From: HGM12669 sp048527645
GTDB taxonomy: Bacteria > Bacillota > Clostridia > Oscillospirales > CAG-272
Length of the DNA: 11,343 nt
Direction: 5' to 3'
Assembly: GCA_048527645.1 (NCBI GenBank)
Contig: DBGFNI010000132.1
Span: 1 to 11,343, forward strand
Of this stretch, positions 1-5,860 are shown piece after piece. How positions within the stretch are numbered: the stretch's first letter is position 1; each line of letters begins with the position of its first letter. Below the pieces are notes generated by a model. That model saw nothing but the letters and a program-made list of their open reading frames with translations, was not told where the DNA came from and did not search any database. The translations under genes and the position numbers were made by a program.

Positions 1-185
1 AAGCATGTTCCGACAGGGGCAGCCCGCCCGAAACACGGTGCATCGCCGCTCGCACGGTATGTCCGCTGCTGCGGCGCGCCGATCTCTCTGCGCGCACTGC
101 AAGGATTCCCCCCCCAAAAAAAGTCGGGCGGTATTTTTTCCCTGCCGGAAAAGACGAAAAAACAAACAGAAAGGTATTTGATTGC
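1..185. other. Upstream leader without a recognised gene
   Basis: I see no credible coding region here. The stretch contains a perfect 10-base palindrome CGGCGCGCCG (72-81), a run of eight C followed by seven A (108-122), and an A-rich segment leading to the GH5 start codon. No convincing -35/-10 pair was found, so the promoter of the GH5 gene is either diverged or lies upstream of the window. Confidence 0.5.
168..185 (+). promoter_or_regulatory. Ribosome binding site of the GH5 gene
   Basis: ACAGAAAGG (166-174) stands about 11 bases before the ATG at 186. The same nine bases ACAGAAAGG precede the GH32 gene (2393-2401), 8 bases before its ATG. Both are weaker matches to the anti-Shine-Dalgarno sequence than the AGGAG sites of the ABC genes. 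Confidence 0.5.
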
Positions 186-2339
186 ATGAAACGTATTCTG
201 ACACTGATATTAACAGTCGCCATGCTGCTCAGCACCGCAGCACTGATTCCCGTGTCAGCAGAGCAGACGGTTGCTACCGACGGCTTTGTTGACGTCGCGG
301 ACGACTTTTGGGGAAAGGACGCCATCGACTGGGCGGTTCAGGCTGAAATTACCAACGGCATCGACGCAACGCACTTTGCTCCCGACGCGTCCCTGACCCG
401 GGCGCAGTTTGTCATGTTCTTAAGCCGCGTGGCCCAGCTGCTGCGCTACGACACGGGAAACAATCTGGAGGAATATCCCTTTACGGATGTCAAGCTGGGC
501 TCCTGGTTCCGCGATCCCGCCTTCTGGGCATATGAAAACGGCATCGTCACCGGAACCGGCAAAAGCCCGGACGGCAAAGAGTATTTTTCGCCTGACAGCC
601 CCATCTCCCGTCAGGAGATGGCTGTTATGGTTGACCGTTTTCTGACCAAATACATCGGCGTTACCCGCGGCTTATCGGGCGGCGCAAGTTACCCCGATCA
701 GGCAAAAATCGCCTCCTGGGCAGAGAGCGCATCGGCGTCCATGCAGTATACCGGGCTGATCCGCGGCGATACCAACGGCAACTTCATGCCGCTGGGACAG
801 ACCAGCCGCGCCGCCGCCGTCACGGTGATTCAGCGCCTGTATGAGCTGGTGGTCGGCGACGTTCTGACCGACCGCGACGGCAATGATTACGACGGCACAT
901 CCTACAGCCGCATCTTCCGGCTGAGCAAGTATGAAACCTATGAAAACCTTGACGGATTTCTCACACAGGACGCAGACGCGACCGAAGAGATCGGTACATA
1001 CACCTGCGGACGCTTCTCCGTCACCGCAACGCTGGGTCAGAGCGGTTCGATTGCTCTCACTTCTCCCGACGCGGCGGAGGCATACCGGGCCTTTGATCTC
1101 TCCGCGTATGCAGAAAAGGACGGTCGGGAGCACACCTATGACCTGATCTGGCTTGACAACAACATGTATGTCTTCTTTGTTGACGGCATTGAGGTGCACC
1201 GCGTGGGAGACGAATATGTCGCGCCGGTGGCTGACACCCAGCCCGCCACGCTTTCCCTTACGGGTGAAATGCGCGTTGACAGCGTCAGCGTTTACCGCTA
1301 TGTCGATCTCACGCCCTTTGGAAAGCACGGCGCTTTGCACACCCGTGGCAACAAGCTGCTGGACAGCAACAATCAGCAGTATATGATCAACGGTCTGCAT
1401 ATCTTCAACGGCGGCAGCGAACTGAAATATTGCAGCTATGAATCCATGAAGTGGCTGCGCGACGACTGGGGCATCGACTGCATCCGCGTCGCCTCCGTTC
1501 TTGACGAGATGGGCTACGGAGTGCACGGCATTGTTGCCGGATCGGATGATGAAATCGCGCAGATGAAGCAGAACATCATCGACGCCGTAGACACGGCAGA
1601 GAGCCTTGGCATGTATCTGATTATCGACTGGCACGGACTGGACGAATCGCGTCGGTATGACAATCCCGATGTCACCATGGAACGCGCCGATCCCAATCTT
1701 TACCTGCCTGAGGCAAAAGAATTCTTTGCACAGATGTCCGAGCGCTTTGCCGCATGCGATCACGTGATCTATGAATTGTACAACGAGCCGCTTTCCGGCA
1801 AGGGCACCTATCCTGACGATTATGACGCGGCATATGCATACGCTTGGCAGCGCATCAAGGAATTCTCCGAGCAGCTGATCCCGATCATCCGGGAGAACGA
1901 TCCCAACGCGCTGATTCTGGTTCCCTCTCCTTCCGCATGCCAGCAGCCCCAGCTTTGCGCAAAGGATCCCATTGACAGTGAAAACATCGTCTACACCATG
2001 CACTTCTACGCAGGCGTGCACGGCGAGTGGCTGGTTCAAAATACGCAGAATGCTCTGAGCGCCGGCTTGCCTGTTTATATCAGTGAATTCGGTCGGTGGG
2101 ACGACGGCGTTCTGACCGAAAGCGACACAGACTACAATTCCATGTCCTTGTGGCTCCGCTCTGTCGAAAAGATGTCGCTTTCCAACTGCTTATTCTCGCT
2201 GGGGCGCGGCGATGACGACAGGCACGCGCTGCTCAATCCGAGCGTCGGCGATCTGCTCTCCGGCTGGACGGATGATCAGCTCAACCCCACCGGCAGATAT
2301 ATGCGTCACTGGTACCGCCGGCAGGCAGGTCTGGAATAA
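186..2339 (+). CDS. SLH-anchored GH5 endoglucanase-like glycosidase
   Basis: Secreted, cell-surface glycoside hydrolase, probably a beta-1,4-glucanase. Residues 1-25 form a signal peptide (KR, hydrophobic core, cleavage after VSA). Three S-layer homology repeats follow at about 33-82, 98-155 and 168-220; such repeats bind pyruvylated secondary cell wall polymer and hold the protein on the envelope. Residues about 222-375 are a beta-rich region with a LamG/concanavalin-like flavour (YVFFVDGIEVHR, VDSVSVY). The GH5 (clan A) barrel spans about 378-712: conserved Arg434 (CIRV), DWHG at 481-484, acid/base Glu534 in YNEP, His606 in MHFY, and nucleophile Glu634 in ISEFG. The ending (LLSGWTDDQLNPTG) resembles GH5 subfamily 2. 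The usual Trp after strand 8 appears as Phe670. No terminator separates it from the GH32 gene. GH5 membership is certain; cellulose as substrate is inferred, and mannan or xyloglucan remain possible. Confidence 0.9.
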   Translation: MKRILTLILTVAMLLSTAALIPVSAEQTVATDGFVDVADDFWGKDAIDWAVQAEITNGIDATHFAPDASLTRAQFVMFLSRVAQLLRYDTGNNLEEYPFTDVKLGSWFRDPAFWAYENGIVTGTGKSPDGKEYFSPDSPISRQEMAVMVDRFLTKYIGVTRGLSGGASYPDQAKIASWAESASASMQYTGLIRGDTNGNFMPLGQTSRAAAVTVIQRLYELVVGDVLTDRDGNDYDGTSYSRIFRLSKYETYENLDGFLTQDADATEEIGTYTCGRFSVTATLGQSGSIALTSPDAAEAYRAFDLSAYAEKDGREHTYDLIWLDNNMYVFFVDGIEVHRVGDEYVAPVADTQPATLSLTGEMRVDSVSVYRYVDLTPFGKHGALHTRGNKLLDSNNQQYMINGLHIFNGGSELKYCSYESMKWLRDDWGIDCIRVASVLDEMGYGVHGIVAGSDDEIAQMKQNIIDAVDTAESLGMYLIIDWHGLDESRRYDNPDVTMERADPNLYLPEAKEFFAQMSERFAACDHVIYELYNEPLSGKGTYPDDYDAAYAYAWQRIKEFSEQLIPIIRENDPNALILVPSPSACQQPQLCAKDPIDSENIVYTMHFYAGVHGEWLVQNTQNALSAGLPVYISEFGRWDDGVLTESDTDYNSMSLWLRSVEKMSLSNCLFSLGRGDDDRHALLNPSVGDLLSGWTDDQLNPTGRYMRHWYRRQAGLE

Positions 2340-2409
2340 TTATTTTACAAAATTTCAAAAGCATCCCGAAATCAAAACTTCACTGTAAATATACAGAAAG
2401 GCACAAGCA

Positions 2410-3963
2410 ATGCAAGATATCAAATTCCCGCAGTCTCTGAAAAGCGATCCGTATATGATCAAAGCAAAGGAGGAACGTGCCAAGCGGCTGAGCGACCCGC
2501 TGGTTCCGCGCTATCATTACGTCGTCTCCTCCGAATATATGAACGACCCCAACGGCTTGTGCTGGTATCGCGGCGCATGGCATCTGTTTCACCAGCTGCT
2601 GGACAGCTCCGGCAACCGGGAATGGAACTGGGCACATGCCGTGAGCACCGACCTGGTGCATTGGCATGAGCTGCCCCTGGTCATCACGCCTGACCCGGAG
2701 GGTGGCAATGAAAAGTCCAGCTGGTCGGGAACCGTCTGCGTCAACGGCGACACAGCGGTTGCGATGTATTACGGCTATCACGGCGACATGGGGCTGTACT
2801 GTCAGACCAGCACAGACCCCCTGCTGCTGCAATGGCGCCGCATCAAAACCGGCGCATGCGTCCCCTGCGGCGGAGAGGGGCCGGAATACGCGCGCATTCC
2901 CTATGCCGTATTTCCCGCGGTGTACGATCCGTGCATCTGGTTTGAGGACGGCAGATACTATGCGCTCTCCGCAGGCGTTTCGTTTCTGAAAAACGGCGCA
3001 CGCGTGCGCGAGGAATATCTGCTCACCTCCGAGGATCTTGTGCACTGGGAATATCTGCATCCCTTCCTCAAAAACGACCGCTTCGGCTCCGTCTGTGACG
3101 ACGGCGCGTGCCCGTATTTTGTCAAATTCGGCGAGGATATGCGCATGCTGCTCACCTTCAGCCACGGCAACGGGCCGGAATATATGATCGGCTATCTGGA
3201 TAAATCCGACTGGAAATTTGACGTGACCGGCGGCGCGCGCATCAACCCCTGTTCAAAAGACGGCGGCTACATGGCGCCGACCGCCTATGCCGATCCCTCC
3301 GGCGACGGCAGCGTCCGAGCATTTTATGTCATGCACATGGCGGGCGCCGTTTCCTGCATGAGTCTGCCGCACACGATCACGCCGGACAGCCGAAATACAG
3401 GAATTGCTGTCGCGCCGGCAAAGGAACTGGAATCCCTGCGCAAAAACGAGCGCTCCCTGCCCAAGACAACTTACCCCGCTGATACCGAGACGGTGATTGA
3501 CATCGCGCAGGGGGACTGTGTTGAAATCGACATCTCCCTTTCCCTCGAACCGAAAAATGCGGTGCAGCTGCGCCTGCTCCGCTCCCCCGACGGCGCACAT
3601 TACACCGCGCTCACGCTGTACCCCGACCGCGGACTGCAATGGCGCGACGAGGACGAGTGGCACAAAGACAGCGTCATCACACTCGACAGCACAAAAGGCT
3701 CACGCCGCGAATGGATCAGCGCGCCGGAATCCCTCAGCTTCCCGAAGAAGGACTGGGAGCCGATCCGACTGCGTATCTTCATCGACCGCAGCGTTGTCGA
3801 GGTCTTCACCCTGACCGGCCAGTCTGTCGGACGTCGCGTGCTGCCTGAGACCGGGTGGGATACCTTTTCCATCTGTCCGATCAACGGCGAATGCACCGTC
3901 GATTCCCTGACGGTATGGGATTTGGACGACATCAACGCCGCCGCATCCGATATCGATGCATAA
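2410..3963 (+). CDS. GH32-family protein (beta-fructosidase-like), divergent catalytic motifs
   Basis: Five-bladed propeller glycosidase of family GH32, whose members hydrolyse sucrose, inulin or levan with retention. No signal peptide is visible, so it should act in the cytoplasm. The N-terminal propeller (about 33-340) has the MNDPNG block with nucleophile Asp46, WHLFHQ (57-62), DLVHW (81-85) and WSGT (105-108). The transition-state-stabiliser block, normally RDP, reads YDP (172-174, Asp173). The acid/base block, normally ECP, reads ACP (233-235), so the usual Glu is absent; Asp230-Asp231 lie just before it. The C-terminal beta-sandwich (about 345-505) carries the typical IFIDRSVVEVF (457-467). 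At 517 residues the length is normal. It starts 70 bases after the GH5 gene and ends at a strong terminator; no sugar transporter or PTS gene adjoins it. Family assignment is firm; fructan or sucrose activity is not, given the altered motifs. Confidence 0.85.
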   Translation: MQDIKFPQSLKSDPYMIKAKEERAKRLSDPLVPRYHYVVSSEYMNDPNGLCWYRGAWHLFHQLLDSSGNREWNWAHAVSTDLVHWHELPLVITPDPEGGNEKSSWSGTVCVNGDTAVAMYYGYHGDMGLYCQTSTDPLLLQWRRIKTGACVPCGGEGPEYARIPYAVFPAVYDPCIWFEDGRYYALSAGVSFLKNGARVREEYLLTSEDLVHWEYLHPFLKNDRFGSVCDDGACPYFVKFGEDMRMLLTFSHGNGPEYMIGYLDKSDWKFDVTGGARINPCSKDGGYMAPTAYADPSGDGSVRAFYVMHMAGAVSCMSLPHTITPDSRNTGIAVAPAKELESLRKNERSLPKTTYPADTETVIDIAQGDCVEIDISLSLEPKNAVQLRLLRSPDGAHYTALTLYPDRGLQWRDEDEWHKDSVITLDSTKGSRREWISAPESLSFPKKDWEPIRLRIFIDRSVVEVFTLTGQSVGRRVLPETGWDTFSICPINGECTVDSLTVWDLDDINAAASDIDA

Positions 3964-3968
3964 CTGTT

Positions 3969-4007
3969 CGGCTGTCGCACGACTTACGTCTGCGGCAGCC
4001 GTTTTTT
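3969..4007 (+). terminator. Intrinsic terminator after the GH32 gene
   Basis: An 11-base stem (3969-3979 with 3991-4001, one G-T pair) can be extended by an inner GAC/GTC pair around a TTAC loop, and is followed by six T (4002-4007). It begins 6 bases after the GH32 stop codon. Confidence 0.9.
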
Positions 4008-4201
4008 CTTGTTCTGCATTGCACAAAAACCGTCGAGATTTTGAAAAAAGCATGCAGTGTCATGGTCACAGAGCGAAACGGACAGCCGCGGCAGGCTGGC
4101 AACGATCAGACACGCGGATATACCGCGCGGCACGCCGCGAAAAAGCGCTGACGCCGCAGCCTCTGCAAATCACGCGAGCAATACATGATGAAAAATATTA
4201 C
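4008..4201. other. Gene-free GC-rich spacer with nested hairpins
   Basis: No credible gene is seen between the two terminators. An open frame through here (3956-4402) starts inside the GH32 gene, crosses both terminators and the tetR promoter and has no recognisable motif. The segment 4086-4139 contains repeated CGCGG/CCGCG blocks that can form alternative hairpins: 4113-4117 with 4123-4127, or 4126-4130 with 4135-4139, plus CCGCGG at 4086-4091. It might be a small structured RNA ended by the hairpin at 4202-4233, or just decayed sequence. A TTGCAC at 4019-4024 has no good -10 partner. Confidence 0.35.
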
Positions 4202-4239
4202 CGGGGAAATATCCGTCTGCGGATATTTCCCCGCTTTTT
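4202..4239 (+). terminator. Perfect 14-bp intrinsic terminator in the spacer
   Basis: CGGGGAAATATCCG (4202-4215) pairs without mismatch with 4220-4233 around a TCTG loop, followed by C and five T (4235-4239). An A-run at 4191-4195 on the other side gives a weaker T-run on the minus strand, so some activity in both directions is possible. It lies about 230 bases after the GH32 terminator, with no gene between, and insulates the tetR promoter from upstream transcription. Confidence 0.85.
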
Positions 4240-4327
4240 GTCCCACCGCAAATGCAAGCGCTCGCCCGTATTCGGCGGCAGGGTGCAATGCGCCGCTGAA
4301 AAAGCACAGAAAAAATGCGTCAGGTAC

Positions 4328-4356
4328 TTGACAGAGGTCGCTTTTCGTCGTATAAT
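4328..4356 (+). promoter_or_regulatory. Consensus sigma-A promoter of the tetR-ABC genes
   Basis: TTGACA (4328-4333) and TATAAT (4351-4356) are both exact consensus hexamers with the ideal 17-base spacing. The predicted start point is near 4363, giving a leader of about 60 bases to the TetR ATG. So strong a core promoter fits a system held off by a repressor. Confidence 0.92.
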
Positions 4357-4365
4357 AAAACAAAC

Positions 4366-4392
4366 GTTGCATAACACTCGATGCATAACATC
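4366..4392. repeat. Putative TetR operator at the transcription start
   Basis: The 9-mer TGCATAACA occurs twice, at 4368-4376 and 4382-4390, 14 bases apart. Because ATGCAT is itself palindromic, the pair also forms an inverted repeat: TGCAT (4368-4372) with ATGCA (4381-4385). An outer pair AAACG (4362-4366) and CGTTT (4393-4397) flanks it. The position, directly after the -10 box, is what is expected for an operator of the adjacent TetR-family repressor. The octamer GTTGCATA at 4366-4373 recurs at 5127-5134 before the first ABC gene. Binding is inferred, not shown. Confidence 0.55.
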
Positions 4393-4421
4393 CGTTTTAT
4401 AAAAACAAAAGGAGTGATAGC

Positions 4422-5069
4422 ATGCCGCCGAAACCGAGATATTCCCGCGAAGAAATCCTGTCCACAGCACTGGATATGGTGAGTGAAAACGGGATGGAAG
4501 TGCTGACCGCACGCGAGCTTGCCAACCGTCTGGGCACCTCGACGCGCCCGATTTTCACCGCATTTCAAAACATGGAGGAGATTCGCACCGAGGTACGCCG
4601 CGCCGCCATGCGCCGGTATGATTCCTATACGCAGATTGCCGTCGACTACACCCCCGCGTTCAAGAAGTTCGGCACGCAGATGATCCGTTTTGCGCGGGAA
4701 GAGCCAAAACTGTTCCAGCTGCTGTTCATGTCTGCCGGCGGCGAGGCAAAAACCTTTGACCAGGTGTTTGTTACATTGGGCGATACCGCCGTGATGTGTA
4801 TCGGTCTGCTGCAAAACGATTATGCGTTGTCATACGAGGACGCGATGCTCTTCTTCCGCCACATCTGGATTCACACCTACGGCATTGCCGCCCTGTGTGC
4901 GACCGGGGTTTGCACCTTTACGGAGGATGAAATCAACGATATGCTCGGTCAGGACTTTTTGGCGATGCTGATGCGCATCAAATCCGGCGATATGCGCGCC
5001 CCCACCGTGCATCCCGTCCCCAAAGACGAAGGAATCCCCGCAAAAGAGATTCTCCGGCACTTGCCGTGA
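4422..5069 (+). CDS. TetR/AcrR-family transcriptional regulator
   Basis: One-component, ligand-responsive DNA-binding regulator. The N-terminal domain (about 7-55) has the TetR three-helix layout: REEILSTALDMV for helix 1 and the helix-turn-helix at about 28-49 (LTARELANRLGTSTRPIFTAF). The remainder is an all-helical ligand/dimer domain; its FFRHIWIHTYGIAAL segment (144-158) resembles the conserved C-terminal helix of TetR_C/WHG-type regulators. Length 215 residues is typical. The start is supported by AGGAG at 4410-4414. It is the first gene after a consensus promoter with repeat elements at its start point, and is followed after 80 bases, with no terminator, by an ABC exporter, so autorepression and control of that exporter are the likely roles. 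The inducer is unknown. Confidence 0.88.
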   Translation: MPPKPRYSREEILSTALDMVSENGMEVLTARELANRLGTSTRPIFTAFQNMEEIRTEVRRAAMRRYDSYTQIAVDYTPAFKKFGTQMIRFAREEPKLFQLLFMSAGGEAKTFDQVFVTLGDTAVMCIGLLQNDYALSYEDAMLFFRHIWIHTYGIAALCATGVCTFTEDEINDMLGQDFLAMLMRIKSGDMRAPTVHPVPKDEGIPAKEILRHLP

Positions 5070-5126
5070 TGCGCCAGTACGAAAAGGCTCTGTTTGCGCG
5101 TCCGCTTTAAACCATCAATCAATTCT

Positions 5127-5143
5127 GTTGCATACGATAGGAG
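5127..5143 (+). promoter_or_regulatory. Operator-like octamer and RBS before the first ABC gene
   Basis: GTTGCATA (5127-5134) repeats exactly the first half of the putative operator at 4366-4373 and is followed at once by AGGAG (5139-5143), 6 bases before the ATG at 5150. The RBS is clear; a regulatory role of the octamer is only a suggestion, since just one half-site is present. Confidence 0.4.
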
Positions 5144-5149
5144 AAAACC

Positions 5150-5860
5150 ATGCTAAACATTTCACACCTAACCAAAACTTACGGCGAAAAAAAGGCCGTA
5201 AACGATCTTTCGCTGCACATTCAGCCCGGAGAAATCTACGGATTTATCGGACACAACGGCGCAGGAAAAACAACCACGCTCAAGGCGTGCTGCGGCATCC
5301 TGCAATTTGACAGCGGGGAGATTTTCATCAACGGGCTTTCCCTGCGGGAAGACCCGCTGGCTTGCAAGGCGCAAATTGCCTATATTCCCGACAACCCGGA
5401 TCTGTACGAATTTATGACAGGTATTCAGTTTCTGAATTTTGTTGCAGATATTTTTCGCGTCAGTGCAGCCGACCGGGAGAGCCGCATCCGAAAATACGCC
5501 GACGCCTTTTCTCTCACCGCAGATCTTGCACAGCCGATTTCCGCATATTCGCACGGTATGAAGCAAAAGCTTGCCGTCATCTCAGCCCTGATTCATCAGC
5601 CCAAGCTGATCATCATGGATGAACCGTTTGTAGGGCTTGACCCCAAGGCATCGCATCTGCTCAAGGAATGCATGCGTGAAATGTGCGACAGCGGCAGCGC
5701 GATCTTCTTCTCCACTCATGTTTTGGAGGTGGCGGAAAAGCTGTGCGACAAGGTTGCCATCATACAAAACGGCACGCTGATCCGTTCCGGTACGATGGAA
5801 GAGGTCAAGGGAGATACCTCTTTGGAAAACGTGTTTTTGCAGTTGGAGGAGCAGCCGTGA
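5150..5860 (+). CDS. ABC exporter ATPase (EcsA/ABC-2 type)
   Basis: Nucleotide-binding subunit that hydrolyses ATP to drive the membrane protein encoded next to it. Visible motifs: Walker A GHNGAGKTT (34-42), a Q-loop region reading YIPDNPDLYE (78-87) with Asp81 where Gln is usual, signature YSHGMKQ (133-139, a variant of LSGGQ), Walker B LIIMDEP (153-159), D-loop GLDP (162-165) and switch His190. The final LENVFLQL is typical of ATPases partnering ABC-2 permeases. At 236 residues it is a single full domain. Its stop codon overlaps the GTG start of the permease gene, pointing to translational coupling and a fixed pair. It lies 80 bases after tetR without a terminator. Substrate unknown; drug, antimicrobial peptide or lipid efflux are the usual roles of relatives. 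Confidence 0.92.
   Translation: MLNISHLTKTYGEKKAVNDLSLHIQPGEIYGFIGHNGAGKTTTLKACCGILQFDSGEIFINGLSLREDPLACKAQIAYIPDNPDLYEFMTGIQFLNFVADIFRVSAADRESRIRKYADAFSLTADLAQPISAYSHGMKQKLAVISALIHQPKLIIMDEPFVGLDPKASHLLKECMREMCDSGSAIFFSTHVLEVAEKLCDKVAIIQNGTLIRSGTMEEVKGDTSLENVFLQLEEQP

Noticed and set aside
72..81. CGGCGCGCCG palindrome as an operator
   Set aside because: It is short, GC-only, and sits more than 100 bases from the GH5 start with no promoter beside it; chance is a sufficient explanation.
672..2039. Long open frame (455 codons) on the minus strand
   Set aside because: It lies wholly opposite the GH5 gene, shows no domain or membrane pattern, and is explained by high GC at third codon positions of the real gene.
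2340..2409. Promoter between the GH5 and GH32 genes
   Set aside because: The spacer is AT-rich and has a TGTAAAT that could serve as a -10 box, but no -35 match at a proper distance; read-through is equally likely.
2380..3165. 261-codon minus-strand open frame
   Set aside because: It is opposite the clearly recognisable GH32 gene, has no recognisable motifs and no RBS.
3956..4402. 148-codon plus-strand open frame in the spacer
   Set aside because: It starts within the GH32 gene, runs through two intrinsic terminators and the tetR promoter, and has an arginine-rich, non-protein-like composition.
5683..5856. 58-codon upstream extension of the first permease
   Set aside because: The extension is ATPase coding sequence in another frame. 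The GTG at 5857 has a strong RBS and overlaps the ATPase stop.
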